From: Lithodes maja
Taxonomy: Eukaryota; Arthropoda; Malacostraca; Decapoda; Lithodidae
DNA: 64,000 nucleotides
Assembly (NCBI GenBank): GCA_037953745.1
Contig: JBAKBP010001391.1
Location: 151,166-215,165, forward strand
Direction: 5' to 3'
Part shown: one piece after another, positions 1-10,444 of the stretch
Layout: every line of letters starts with the position of its first letter
How positions within the stretch are numbered: the first letter of the stretch is position 1
Position numbers and translations under genes: made by a program
The notes under the pieces: generated by a model
Databases searched by the model: none
What the model saw: only the letters and a program-made list of their open reading frames with translations
Told to the model about the DNA's origin: nothing

Positions 1-305
1 TCACTCGATACCGTACATTTTATTAGTAATTGAGGTAGGTTATTGTTGTATTAGGCACTGATTATTCGTTATCACAGGTGTTTATTATACTTTGGCCATC
101 AAATCTTAGGTCTTGTGTCACTTTCACTTTGACAAATATGCTTTAGAGAGTGTCACTGTCACTGATAATGCTCATTTTCACTCGATACCGTACATTTTAT
201 TAGTAATTGAGGTAGGTTATTGTTGTATTAGGCACTGATTATTCGTTATCACAGGTGTTTATTATACTTTGGCCATCAAATCTTAGGTCCTGTGTCACTT
301 TCACT
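1..305. repeat. 177-bp tandem duplication
   Basis: The first 177 bases are repeated directly from position 178 to about 305. The second copy breaks off after the shared cactttcactt and differs at only a few bases. Because the window starts inside it, the array may be longer. It contains no credible coding sequence. The next 190 bases up to the Tigger element are AT-rich and unassigned. Confidence 0.85.
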
Positions 306-492
306 TAGTTATATGATTTGTAAACGTTTTATATACAATTTATTGTCTTTTTTCACTGATTTATATATTTCTATAGGTTCTAATCATATGAATGTCACTT
401 GGTATATACATATGTGTCACTTTCACATATTATTATGGTGGAATTGTATTTGTATCAATTTTCTCATAATACTTGACTTTTTTATTATAATA

Positions 493-1513
493 CAGTAAAC
501 TTCCGTTAATCCGACGACCGATAATTCGAATCTCCCAATAGTCCGAATTTTTCAATTTGAGGCCAAATCCGAATTCTCCCAATAGTCCGAATTTTTGAAT
601 TTGAGGCCAAATCCGAATTCACCCAATAGTTCGATTTTTTGGGCCTGTCAAGGCCTACTTCAAGTCGATTGGCCTTTCTGAGGACACCAAGGCTGTCCTA
701 TTCCTGGATAACTGCAGAGCACATCCATAACATGCACCAACTGGGCCGCCGATCAGATGAACCAGACAACCCTAGACCTGCAACAATGCCTCTCACAGAC
801 GACTCACGTACCAGCTCACCTGAACCTCTTACCACACCAGAACCTATGCCTCCTGCTGATTTTGAAGGCTGGGAGGACCTAGCATCCCCTGTGAAGGCCA
901 CTCCTGAGGTAGCCCCAGCCACCCCTGTGGTAGCTCCTGCCAGCCTAGCCACTCCTGAGGTAGCCCCAGCCGCCCCTGTGGTAGCCCCAGCCGCCCCTGT
1001 GGTAGCCCCAGCCGCCCCTGTGGTAGCCCCAGCCAGCCTAGCCACTCCTGAGGTAGCCCTAGCTCCCCCTTCAGATATTGAAGGCTTGGAGGATATGGCT
1101 GTGGAGTAATAATCAGTGAAGTGTAGTAGATTTAAGGACCCCCAAAAAAATATAAAACCAGCAAAATACAAAAAAAAAAATGTCTTTTTAAGTTCATTTT
1201 ACATTAAAGTACACTTACAGTGCAGAGCAGTGATTATAAGTTACTAATATGGGGCTAGGGGGCTAGTGGCTGGTTGGGGGCTGGGTTGGGGCTGGTGCTG
1301 GGGGCTTATCTTCAATGCTACACATCTCTTCTCTTCATATAAGGTGAGTTAAAGTCATGATTAGTCATTATTATCATTATTATCATGCGTTTGTGTCTTG
1401 GTTTGGGTCTTCAAAAAAAAGTTGGGGGGGGGGGTAACGTCCGATAATCCGAAAAATCCACTAATCCGAACGAGGGCCGGTCCGCTGCCCTTCGGATTAA
1501 CGGAAGTTTACTG
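493..1513. mobile_element. Deleted Tigger/pogo-type element (TIR, TA target)
   Basis: The left end reads CAGTAAACTTCCGTTAATCC, and the right end is its reverse complement. Both are bounded by TA (491-492 and 1514-1515), the target duplication expected of Tigger/pogo (Tc1-mariner superfamily) elements. Degenerate 'ccgaattctcccaatagtccgaa' units repeat next to the left end. At about 1 kb it is much shorter than an autonomous Tigger and keeps only the 3' part of a transposase gene. The related copy at 45947-46904 has almost the same ends but a different interior. Confidence 0.85.
633..1110 (+). pseudogene. Tigger transposase C-terminal remnant with expanded VVAPAAP repeat
   Basis: In one frame from about 648 the sequence reads ...SIGLSEDTKAVLFLDNCRAH, which matches the second catalytic Asp block (L-L-D-N-x-x-x-H) of the DDE domain in Tigger/jerky transposases. 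The HTH region and the first catalytic block are missing. A frame change follows, and the rest is an acidic, Pro/Ala-rich tail. Between about 897 and 1065 this tail holds a 21-bp minisatellite encoding VVAPAAP-like heptads. Both strands are open through the repeat, so an open frame there is weak evidence for a protein. I read this as a dead internal-deletion derivative. Confidence 0.7.
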
Positions 1514-1596
1514 TACATTGGTTTTCTTCCACTTTTTGCCTATATATAATTATAGTGTACATATTGTCATTTTATTTGGCAATTTCAGTATGATTA

Positions 1597-4482
1597 TTAG
1601 AACTCCTGCTTGGAGTGGTAATCAGAGAAGCACTCTACAGCACAGAGTGCCACCTTGCACGCCACACACTCCGTGGTTGACTTTCTACCTGGGTGCGGCC
1701 TCACCCTGCTGTGGTAGCAGACATGGCACCGCTTCTGCTGTGTTCTTCCTGCTGCATTCTGAGGCAGGAAACCAAGCTTGTGCCTAAGCATGTATGGACC
1801 AGCCTGCAAGCGGTCGAGAACGGCGGGCCCAGGATGTGCCACTGCCCTCTGTGGCGTAGCATACTTCTCCAGGAGCTCCGTCAACACCTGCTTTTGGAAC
1901 CTCCGCAGGCTATTGAACTTCAGGGGTGGGTTCTCATTCCGAAGCCTGTATATATTATAGGCATTCAGAACTGACATGTCCACCATATGCAGAAAGAACT
2001 TTTTGTACCATCTGCACGAGGTACGCAGGCAGTCAATGAAGCCTATCTGCATGTCGGACTTGTCCACCAGCCTCATGTTGATGTTGTAGTCCAGGACAGC
2101 ATCGGGCTTGGTCACCCTGGCCTGGGTGCGGCGATCCACCTTGCCAGTCTCCACCATTTCCCCCTTGTGGATGGTGGTCAGGAGGTTGACCTTCCGCTGG
2201 TCGTGCCAGTGGATAGCCAGAATGGGCCCCGACTTCTTCTTGAAGACATCACCTTTTTTTGTCTTTGGAGGGAAAGGTGGCATGCCCTTCCTTTTCCCTC
2301 GTACTGTGCCAACAGTCCCCGTCTTGCGCTCATGCAGGTACTGTGAGAGAGTGGGGGACGTGTAATAGTTGTCCGTGTAGAGGACGTGATTTTTATGGAA
2401 GTAGCGGTCCATCATGGCTTGCACCACTGCTCCGCCAAAGCCAATGAGGGGGTCCACAAGCACGTCCCCTTCCTTCCCGCTGTAGACCAGGAAGTCCAGG
2501 ACATAGCCAGTTTGGCAGTCGCACAGCACAAAGAATTTTATGCCAAAGCGATGTCTTTTTGAGGGGATGTAATGCCGGAAGCTGAGTTTTCCCCGGAACA
2601 GCACAAGAGACTCGTCAATGACGACCTTGCGGAAGGGCTTGAAGTAGGAGGTGAAGCGTTCTCGCATCATCTCATACAACGTCCTAATCTTCCACAGCTT
2701 GTCTGGGCGGTGGACGTCGGTGTTGGTGACAAGATGGAGCGCTGCGAGGATATCAAGGTACCGGTCGCGAGCCATATATTTCCCGAAGGCAGGGGTGGAA
2801 ATCAGATCATTGGTGATCCAATAGTCAGGCAACCTATGCTTCTTGACATGAGGCATTAGCATGGTGAGTGCCAGGAACACCATGAATTCTTTATGAGTCA
2901 GTGGGGTCCACTTCCTCATATGGCCCTTGGTCACCTTGCCCAAAAAGTGTACCTGGAATTGGTGCTGCTTGTTTGTCTCTTTGACAACATAGCCTACCAC
3001 CTCCTCATCAAAGAATGCCTCAAATAGTTCGTGTGGTGGAGCATTGGGGCCTGCAGGAAAATTGGGGGTAATGCCTGAACCCTCCAGTGCCTCATCAAAA
3101 GCTGGCACATCAGGGTTGTATACATCCCCATCAACTATGTCTTGCCACTGAAAAACGTAGAATGGGTCTTGTCTACGCCGACGAGGAGCTCCAACTGGTG
3201 GCCCAGCACGCCCACGGCCAACTCGGGAGGCGCGCGCCCTAGGGCGGCGAGGGCGTCGGCCAGGGCGGCGGGCAGCAACACGGGCAGCACGACGCCGGGC
3301 CAAGCGGGTGGGTCGAGGGTCGTCGATGTCCATATATGCATCGTCAGAGTGGTCATCTTGCCCTGACGGTGGACCTATGTAATCATGGCCAGAGTCTTCA
3401 GAGAGGTGCCCTTCATCATCAGTGGCCCCCACATAATCTGGCGGGGAACCAGTGATGCGTGGGCGGCGTGCGGGTGGGCGAGGTGGGGAAGGAGTGGCAG
3501 GTGAGGCTGTGTCCTCCCGAGGTCCCGGGCTCCTTGGCCTGCGACGAGTGACAGAAAGCAATGATTCACTTTCACTAGGCCCAGGTATTGGTGATGCGAG
3601 CTCAAAGACTTCTGCAGGAAGACATGTTGAAGGCGGGAGAGGTGGGGAGGACCGTGGGGAAAGTTGCGGGGACGTATGGCTGGGGCCGGCCGGGGTGGAC
3701 GCCGCCGCGGGAGCCTCGAACAAAACTCTCTTACTTTTCTTCATTTTCTTAGTATATTTTCTACCTTTCCCCTTTTCGGCAGCAGTATGTCTCCTGTCGG
3801 GGGACCTAGGAGGCAAATAGGCCGAAAGTGGGGGGTCCTCAACCCTTGGCAATGGTGGGGGTGGTGGGGAAGAATGCGGGGCATCCGGGTCATCTTGGGT
3901 TGCGTGGGTAGATAAGGGAGACAATGGCGGTCGAGAAGGGTCACCACGCTGACCCTCACTCACAGCCTCATCCTCACCAAGTATTTTTGCTTGTTCCCTA
4001 GCTGCCGCGGCCGCCTTCTCAAGTATTTTTCGCTTGTACAAATGTAGCTTGAAAGGCGATTTACCTGGGGAAGGGCTTGGAGTCGTGTCACTTATGCGAA
4101 ATTTGGTGAGTGACCTTGAACTCTCCCACTCACTCACTCTCTCACGTTCACTGTCTTTAGGTAAACCAGCTTCCTCAACAACTGGTACATTACCTTCATC
4201 ACTCTCATCACTGTCTAATTCTCTCGCAAATCCCAGGAATTGTTCTTTATCACTCTCATGGCCATAATCACTCGACTTATAATTACTCGAGTGGTCACTC
4301 ACTTCTTCATCAATCTTATGCTTGGCATCAGCTTTCTCATAAAGTCTCAAAGTCGTCTCAATACCTCCGGGAGATAACACATTTAGGCGATGGCGTCGGG
4401 GTAAGGCACGACGCACTAGCAAGGGCGTCGTAGGAAGCCCGCTGTCGGACACGGCGGAATCACTATTTGGCGTACTGTCCAT
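1597..4482 (-). CDS. piggyBac-type transposase, intact 961-codon frame
   Basis: This is a cut-and-paste DNA transposase of the piggyBac superfamily (DDE_Tnp_1_7), which acts in the nucleus at TTAA targets. The catalytic core runs from about residue 438 to 880. Its three Asp blocks are VIDESLVLFRGK (D623), LYTDNYYTS (D704) and NMRLVDKSD (D807). The last 44 residues carry the Cys/His zinc-binding domain (CHVC ... CVAC ... C ... C ... DYH) that binds piggyBac ends. The N-terminus is unusually long: about 430 residues that are acidic at first, then Ser/Pro-rich, with two basic patches (about 230-252 and 393-437, very Arg-rich) that could be nuclear-localisation or DNA-binding segments. The frame has no stop or frameshift, so the gene is young, active or under selection. 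A TTAA with piggyBac-like terminal sequence lies 190 bp upstream, but no matching 3' end is visible before the Tigger element at 1513. A domesticated gene is therefore an alternative. Confidence 0.9.
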   Translation of the reverse strand: MDSTPNSDSAVSDSGLPTTPLLVRRALPRRHRLNVLSPGGIETTLRLYEKADAKHKIDEEVSDHSSNYKSSDYGHESDKEQFLGFARELDSDESDEGNVPVVEEAGLPKDSERERVSEWESSRSLTKFRISDTTPSPSPGKSPFKLHLYKRKILEKAAAAAREQAKILGEDEAVSEGQRGDPSRPPLSPLSTHATQDDPDAPHSSPPPPPLPRVEDPPLSAYLPPRSPDRRHTAAEKGKGRKYTKKMKKSKRVLFEAPAAASTPAGPSHTSPQLSPRSSPPLPPSTCLPAEVFELASPIPGPSESESLLSVTRRRPRSPGPREDTASPATPSPPRPPARRPRITGSPPDYVGATDDEGHLSEDSGHDYIGPPSGQDDHSDDAYMDIDDPRPTRLARRRAARVAARRPGRRPRRPRARASRVGRGRAGPPVGAPRRRRQDPFYVFQWQDIVDGDVYNPDVPAFDEALEGSGITPNFPAGPNAPPHELFEAFFDEEVVGYVVKETNKQHQFQVHFLGKVTKGHMRKWTPLTHKEFMVFLALTMLMPHVKKHRLPDYWITNDLISTPAFGKYMARDRYLDILAALHLVTNTDVHRPDKLWKIRTLYEMMRERFTSYFKPFRKVVIDESLVLFRGKLSFRHYIPSKRHRFGIKFFVLCDCQTGYVLDFLVYSGKEGDVLVDPLIGFGGAVVQAMMDRYFHKNHVLYTDNYYTSPTLSQYLHERKTGTVGTVRGKRKGMPPFPPKTKKGDVFKKKSGPILAIHWHDQRKVNLLTTIHKGEMVETGKVDRRTQARVTKPDAVLDYNINMRLVDKSDMQIGFIDCLRTSCRWYKKFFLHMVDMSVLNAYNIYRLRNENPPLKFNSLRRFQKQVLTELLEKYATPQRAVAHPGPAVLDRLQAGPYMLRHKLGFLPQNAAGRTQQKRCHVCYHSRVRPHPGRKSTTECVACKVALCAVECFSDYHSKQEF

Positions 4483-4679
4483 GATGGCGTCGGGGTAGAT
4501 ACTGTTGTTGTGGCGTAGTTTACGCCGGGTGGCGCCACCTACCGTCCCATGATACCAAAATGTACGCGCGGCTTTCGAAAATCAAGCATGAAAGCAAGGG
4601 GCGTACAAGAGGCCATCCGGGTTGCGCGGGCCGAGTTTATTATGGGCGTACAAGAGGTCATCCGGGTTGGAGGGGTTAA
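4483..4679. repeat. Upstream region of the piggyBac gene with duplicated 26-bp motif and TTAA
   Basis: Just outside the transposase start codon, the motif gggcgtacaagaggycatcc occurs twice (about 4600 and 4644) and is followed by a run ending in ggggTTAA at 4676-4679. Repeated subterminal motifs next to a TTAA are what a piggyBac 5' end looks like, so this is a candidate left terminus. The same TTAA also abuts the TTAA-W element to the right. Confidence 0.45.
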
Positions 4680-5099
4680 AGAGCGGCGCTCGACTTAAAT
4701 CGTGCACCAATTTGCAGCAAGTTAGGAGCATTATTAAGGCTTTTAAAGGGTTAAAATCGAGTGCAAATGGCCGGGAGCGCAGCGGGCCAGACAGCCGACT
4801 CCCAGGGCTTACCGCCGCCCATTAACTCATGATCCCTGTGTTCTCGAGAGGCCGGCAGTGTAGCCAGTAGTGAGCATAGCTGGGAAAAATATACCGATAT
4901 ATGCTAAACTTCCATGTTCGTGGCACCACTGCAAGAGAACCACGAGTGCTACGTAGCTCGTTCTGGTCTAATTTTGAAGCTTTTAGTGCCTAGTGTTTTG
5001 CTAAATATTTTTTTTTTTTCATGCAGATGCTTGATTTATCATGCAGGAGGGCCTGAATATGCCCAAATGAGCCAAAACACCCCGCTAGACAAGGGTTAA
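4676..5099. mobile_element. TTAA-W element, copy 1
   Basis: This 424-bp segment ends at TTAA (5096-5099) with the terminal sequence ccccgctagacaaggg. The copy at 19319-19736 is the same family in opposite orientation: it shares gctaaacttccat, acgagtgctacgtagct, the agagcggc end and the ctag-rich end. In copy 2 the agagcggc end reads TTAACCCTTAAAGAGCGGC, with a second TTAA 3 bases in. In copy 1 the outer TTAACCC is replaced by the piggyBac upstream sequence. This suggests the larger piggyBac element inserted into that inner TTAA, or that 4676-5099 is the outer end of that element. Confidence 0.6.
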
Positions 5100-5630
5100 G
5101 TATTAGGCCTACTCAATACTTAGACACGTGAATAACGCAGTACAGTACAATAATTGTTACTCTACTGTTTTCATTCAGTGTGTAGTCGTCTCATCTGATG
5201 GCTGTAAGCCATTTCCTCGAAAGGCTTGCATTCTTGCTGAAATTGAACATGTGTAACTTCTGTCCTGATCTGTAATTCCCCTTGCAATCGTATATGGCAT
5301 TGTTGGTGATACTGGAGAAACTATCACAGGGTATAATATACTTATAAAGTATTTAGAAGGGGGAAATAATTTCGAAACACAGCAAGATCCTGCCCCTACC
5401 TCCCTCAAATGTACACTGACCTGTGAGGGTAGTGCGAATCTAGCCCTCCGTTTGTCCACGTCACGTCACAGAATGTAAATGTCCCCTCCGTGTGGCCTGG
5501 TACTCTCGGTGGCCCTCGGTAGGGTACACTAAGGAGTGGTAGGTGTGGGTTTTTTTTTTGTTTGTACTAGATATGCACTGATAACAAAATGTTAACCGAT
5601 ACCGATGTTCATTGAAAAGCCAATACTATA
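5100..5630. other. Unassigned interval
   Basis: I see no gene here. A 94-codon minus-strand open frame (5175-5459) has no recognisable motif. A poly-T run lies at about 5551. Confidence 0.5.
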
Positions 5631-6060
5631 CAGGTCTCTCTCGGTATCCGATGCACCGATTTACGATATTTTGCGTATACGATCACTCTTCTTTACTACC
5701 CAATGTTCGTTTTGTGATGGCCGTGACTTACGTTTGCGATCGTCCAACCGATCGCTGGACCGTAACGCATGCTGTTTGCAAGTCGCACTGCATTTGTTTG
5801 AACACAGCGCCACCCAAGCCTCGGCGGCCAAGCCACTCAACTCGGCCCAGTATCTGCCGCGGTTCCCGTTCAACTTACAGCTCGAGTGTTAATGCCCGTG
5901 TTGGTGTTACACAAATCGAAATCATACATTCGTGATCGCAAATGAATATTTAATGATGACTTCTAAGCATCCTGCAAGCTCCAGTGCATCAGGTGATAAG
6001 CCCAAACGAGCTAGAAAAAGCTTGTGTTTGGTGGTAAAGCTTAACACTTTGAACTCAGTT
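5631..6060 (+). mobile_element. 5' end of a Tigger-type transposon with start of transposase
   Basis: From the TA at 5629-5630 the sequence CAGGTCTCTCTCGG matches, in inverse orientation, the end of the minus-strand Tigger at 20450 (CAGGTTTCCCTCAG). Homology continues for about 400 bp in both. Near 5954 it starts a peptide of the type MTSKHPASSSASGDKPKRAR followed by KSLCL, typical of the N-terminus before the CENP-B-like HTH in Tigger/jerky transposases. The copy stops after about 30 codons, at 6060, and is dead. Confidence 0.65.
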
Positions 6061-6217
6061 GTCCTTTTATACTCCACACCAAACTTTCACCGCGGTACTC
6101 GACTGTCCACTGATACTCCCGCGCTCTAAAAAGAGGTTTCAAAGAGCGCGCATTTTTTGTTTTGGGCATGGGGGCGCTCGTGTCGCCCTCACGCTCCCAC
6201 TAGGAGGTAGCACTCCT

Positions 6218-6600
6218 CTTTCTCTCTTACAGGTTTATCCTCGGTCGGAGCATAGTACCCTCAATATAAACACACACAACCACCCACGTTTGTATTCCTA
6301 CTTTCATTCTTACCCACACAATCCTTGCACCCACAGAACCATAGTCCCTTACACGCTCCTTCCATTTCTTACTTACAAACAAACACGCACCTTCTTTCGC
6401 TTCCTCATTCTCATTCACTCTAGCACACACACCTATTCCACATTCCCATTCTGTCACACATGCACCCTTCCATTTGGTTTCAGTCATTCCGCATACATTC
6501 AGCCTGGCCTTCACTATCACTTCCAGAACCTCTCTCTCTTTTGTGTCCTCATTCATGCCTCTTACATTCCAAGTCTAAATCCTTAAGCAGTCCATGTTTG
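6218..6600 (-). pseudogene. LINE-D endonuclease N-terminal fragment
   Basis: Read on the minus strand from about 6585 this encodes an N-x-R-G-M-N-E-D-like start, then CGMTETKWKGA (catalytic Glu block of the apurinic-type endonuclease) and IVWVRMKVGIQTWVVVCVY (core beta strand). The block ends near 6227. It lies downstream, in the same orientation, of a LINE-D linker/RT piece (6800-7560). That is the wrong order for a single element, so these are two truncated copies or an internal rearrangement. Confidence 0.65.
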
Positions 6601-6799
6601 GTCGAAGTTCTTTAACAGTAGGTCCGATTCCGAGGCCATTTGTTCTTTTTTTGTTGCTGTATATTTTTTTACGAGTGGAGGGTCGCAAGCCCAACCGACC
6701 TAACTCTTATGCAGGAGACACGTGGGGCATATTCTAATCCCTTACCCAATCTTCGCTGGCCCCGAAGCCCCCCTACCATGACAAGGACTGTAGTACCAG

Positions 6800-7560
6800 G
6801 GGGGTCCCCTTGTACAAAGGCACAATACATGCACTCCTCCACTCTATTGGTATCATTGACACAACAAGGAAAACATTGAATAGTCTCACCAGCCAATCTA
6901 TTATCACATCTCCACCCTTCTTAATAAACTCCACAGCAATACCTTTCATACCTTCTGCTTTTTCCGCTCTCATTCGTCTCACTGCTTCTTTCACCTCATT
7001 ATTCCCAATCTTTTCATTCATTCTCTGCCACCTGGATAGCCTGGGTAACCCTACTCACTCAACCACTGCTTCAATCACTGCCTCCTTTCCATCTCTTACA
7101 TTTAGCAAATATTAAAAATACTCAACATATCTTTTCCTCACTTGCACACCTTCCACTAATAACTCTCCATTTGTATCTTTCACCGACTCTTGCCTCTTTT
7201 GTTCTCCTTTCCTTACTCTATTTACCTCCTTCCAGAACATCTTTCGTTCCTCAAAATTCTCACTCAATCATTGACCCCACCTTTCATTTGCACTTTTCTT
7301 CGCTTCTCTAATCTTTCGTTTTGCCTCTCTCCTTTTCTCCTTGTACCTCTCCCATACCTTAACATAACCATTCTGTAAAACCCTCTCAAACCACTGTCTC
7401 TTTTCCTGAACTGCCTTTCTCACCGTATCATTCCACCACTCGCTTCCTTTCCTGATACCTCTGCCACCTACTTTCCTTTTACCACATACTTCCTCAGCGC
7501 TTGCTTTCACTCTTTCCTAAAACTGTTTCCATTCATCCTCAATTTCTATCTCTTCCATCT
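6800..7560 (-). pseudogene. LINE-D linker and first RT blocks
   Basis: The minus strand encodes a basic linker (GSEWWNDTVRKAVQEKRQWF, then a Lys/Arg-rich helix) and the first reverse-transcriptase blocks: RRMRAEKAEGMKGIAVEFIK, then IDWLVRLFNVFL and IEWRSACIVPLYKG. A stop sits between the two parts and the frame breaks at about 6800, before the palm motifs. The match to the other LINE-D copy (51534-53560: QMRAGKAEGLDGIAVECIK, CIVPLYKGKGD) is close. Confidence 0.75.
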
Positions 7561-7902
7561 GTCTCACTTCCATCCACCTTTTAGGTTTATATAAAACTGA
7601 CATTAAGAACATTTAATTATAATTGAAAAAAATCAGAAGAAAAGGGAATGCCTACAAAGAAGATAAGACCAGATATCTTCTAGCAATGTTCAATATACGA
7701 TATTTAAGTAGAGAAGTTATACTCCTAGTTATATAACTAATCTGTTATTGTAACTAACTATTCTACTAGGAAACTGAATTGATACCATACAATATATCTA
7801 GTTGCTACACTACATAGGTTGATATCCCAGTATTGAATACAGGTAGTGTCTGTTATCAGTCATAAAATAGTTAACCATTGCATAAGGTATGGTACCACAC
7901 TT
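7561..7902. other. Unassigned AT-rich interval
   Basis: I see no gene or recognisable repeat here. The sequence is low in GC and has stops in every frame. Confidence 0.5.
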
Positions 7903-7953
7903 CTATCTATCTATCTATTGCCTGACGCCGTGATCCCCAAAGGGGTGGCCACA
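7903..7953 (-). mobile_element. LINE-B 3' terminus only
   Basis: About 50 bp match the extreme 3' end of LINE-B: on the minus strand ggccacccctttggggatca then cggcgtcaggcaatagatag, including the (ATAG)n tail. The only thing retained is the terminal hairpin and tail, which fits a very short 5'-truncated insertion. Confidence 0.75.
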
Positions 7954-8154
7954 CTTAACTATAGTAAAATAGTTAATATATTTTATGAAAAGTATTCATA
8001 AATGCATTCATGAATACTTTCATAGAAGTATTTGTATTCGTATTTGACAAGACAACATTTCCTTATACTGTATTCATATTCACATTCGTATTTGTAGACA
8101 TTTAAATTATTAGTACTGCATTCGTATTTGAATTCTGAACTTGTGTATTCACTC

Positions 8155-9240
8155 CATCCCTGCGTCCTAATGGCGGCGCTCTAGGCAGCCCTGTTCAGAG
8201 CTGCCTCACTTATCAGTTTTTAATTCAAGATCAAACTGTATATTGTACTGTAGTATGATCCCATGTCCTTGTTGGGTCTACCCTTGGTGCAGTTCTCTCC
8301 ACATTCATGGACTTTGAGTTTTCACCTTACTTAAGTCATCCATCATCTCCACATGCCCAAACCATCCAAGCCTGTATGTACGCATGTCTTCACTATTACT
8401 CTTGATACCTAACCGTCTCCTCAGGTCTTCACTAGATATCCTATCTTAGTTTGGCCCCACGCATCCATTTCACCATTCTCATATTATTACGTTACATGCT
8501 GTTGATATCATCAACTTTTGACAGGCCACTTTTCTAAATCATGTCATTGCGCTTCTAATGCATGAAGCCTACACCTTTCCCTTCAAGGGGAGAGGGATTT
8601 TTCTCATGCTTAGAATTGGTATCAGTTCTTAGAACTTTCCGTAGCTGTATCTAATTATAGTAATACGGTGGCCTCGGCCCCAACACCGGCAGAGATGGTA
8701 TCTCCCAAGTAACAAAACTTGTCCAACAACTCCAGCGACTCATTACCAAAGTTCACACTCTTGAGCCGGTCATTCAACACTAGCTCACCTTTGCATACTG
8801 TACATACAAATTTCTCAACTTCGGTCTTCTTCCTTGGCAGATTCCTTTTATTCTAATACAGCGCTTCCCATGGTGTTCCAAGCAACAACAGACAATACAC
8901 TGAATAGAGTTCTCTCCCACCCCTTTTCTTCATACTGCACAAGGATATGCTCGCTTTCTTCTACATTTCCACGCCTCGAACTACTGTGGAAAACCTTGGT
9001 GTTATTTATATTAACTATTTATGCTTTACTTGCCATGCCCTCTCAACATCTTCTGAACTTTGCCTCAGCATCTTACACCTTATCTGCTATAAGAACTAGG
9101 TCATATGCGAATAATAGTTCCCAAGGGAGCCCAGCTCTAAAATCTCCAGATAGTATCTCCAAAACCCTAAAAAAAATTAGAGGGCTTAACACAGAACGCT
9201 GGTGGATTCCAACACAAACGCTATTAATTAATAAGGGAGA
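8155..9240 (-). pseudogene. LINE-F, decayed copy (RT to 3' end)
   Basis: On the minus strand this starts in an RT segment: about 9110-9180 carries leucine-rich text comparable to ALxGDFRAGLPWELLFAYD, a degenerate D-D box. A Cys/His PHD-like finger follows (about 8780-8900), then the conserved 'GDTISAGVGAEATVL' region (about 8690), the RLGIK...DMRTYRLGWFGHVEMMDDL block (about 8330-8420) and the conserved 3' end. Many stops and indels are present. Plus-strand copies lie at 10445-11115 and 29580-30505. Shared motifs place all of these in one non-LTR family. Confidence 0.7.
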
Positions 9241-10106
9241 TAGCTGTGAAGCACAACATTTTTATTGGATAAATTATATGGCATGGGTCTGTTTTATGCA
9301 CAGCTGCTAGCCGTGTACTATGACCGAATTTTTCCGCGTAAATAGATTTTCATTGTTTTGAAAGGTGACACGCAAATGGCTAATTGCATAAAAATAGTCC
9401 GAAAGGAACCCAACTTAATTGTTGTAGAAATAGTGGAAAGGAAATACAGCATATGATTTGGCTAACTTTAGTGGACTGTAAACAAAACCCCGTCGATACA
9501 AGATTATACTGTACTTACACTTTATAGTAAATAGGTTAGTTGATAGCTCAAATAGTTGGAGAGAAAGTATAGAATATTTGTGGCCACTACTATAGAAGTA
9601 AGAGGTTGACTTATGCAGTTGGTTAGGTGATGTAGGACGCATGTAGGTGTTGACGATACGGGTCCGATAGCTAGAGTGACTCAACTGAGAAGTCCAGACC
9701 CGCAGGTATCCACAACGAATGCACGGAGATACAATAATAAACACCAAAATATGTAATCATCTATTGTAATGGCAATCACAAAAATATATTTATGATTACA
9801 GTATATATATTTGTATGGATTAAACTTACTAAATTCTGATTACTTATGACTTGACTGACTGACTTAATACATTAAGGCAAATACAGTATGTATGAATTGA
9901 TGCCAGATTAATAAAAATACCTAATTGTAAGATTTCAAGATATTCACCTACAGTACTATAAAGTTTTGACAATTGTACTATAGTTCCCTCACTCTAATGA
10001 TTATATAATTTTATGTTTAATGTCCTTTTCTTTTTTCTTTTTTAAAGGATGCACCCGGACAATATCCAACTGAATAACTGGCCCTGACAGCAAATTTTTG
10101 TTACAG
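9241..10106. other. Unassigned; 5' side of host exon
   Basis: No coding or repeat homology is recognised. The last bases form a polypyrimidine/AG splice acceptor (...tttttgttacag) for the exon beginning at 10107, so at least the right part is intronic. Confidence 0.5.
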
Positions 10107-10311
10107 GAAAGTGGAATTGACAATCGAACCTCAAGACGACCATTCCACCCAAGTTAAAGAGACCAATAAAGGGCAGCCTTCCCTGTGCCTGCTCAGAGGG
10201 GTGAGGTTCGAGCCCGTAGAGGAGGAAGATATTAAGGGTGCTCAGAGGAAACGTAGGAAAGCAGCAGCAAAGGCCCGCAAGAAAAATGAGTATTTTGACA
10301 GCTCCGATGAG
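10107..10311 (+). CDS. Host gene of unknown function, antepenultimate exon
   Basis: This is a 205-nt internal exon: acceptor ttgttacag, donor GAG|gtaatg. One base completes a codon, then 68 codons follow, including LTIEPQDDHST, SLCLLRGVRFEPVEEEDIKG and the basic run QRKRRKAAAKARKKNEYFD. It ends in phase 0. The next exon (20654) starts in phase 0 with GAG, so the splice reads ...NEYFDSSDE|EGVKCKCK. I do not recognise the family. Acidic patches plus a Lys/Arg cluster suggest a nuclear protein, but that is only inference. Upstream exons must exist to the left of the window or be unrecognised in it. Confidence 0.7.
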
Positions 10312-10444
10312 GTAATGATTCCAACTACAGTATTCCCCTCTTAGTCTTCTTGTTTATTGTTCCATTAATACTATGTTCTAAATTCACTTCAAGTTGCTAT
10401 ATTTGATATTAAGTTGCAAATCAGAAAAGATGCATAATTGTAAG

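Noticed and set aside
698..1171. Long minus-strand open frame opposite the VVAPAAP repeat
   Set aside because: Openness on both strands is a by-product of the 21-bp repeat; there is no homology or start context.
3452..3820. Plus-strand Gly/Arg-rich frames over the piggyBac N-terminus
   Set aside because: Antisense shadow of the GC-rich, low-complexity N-terminal half of the transposase.
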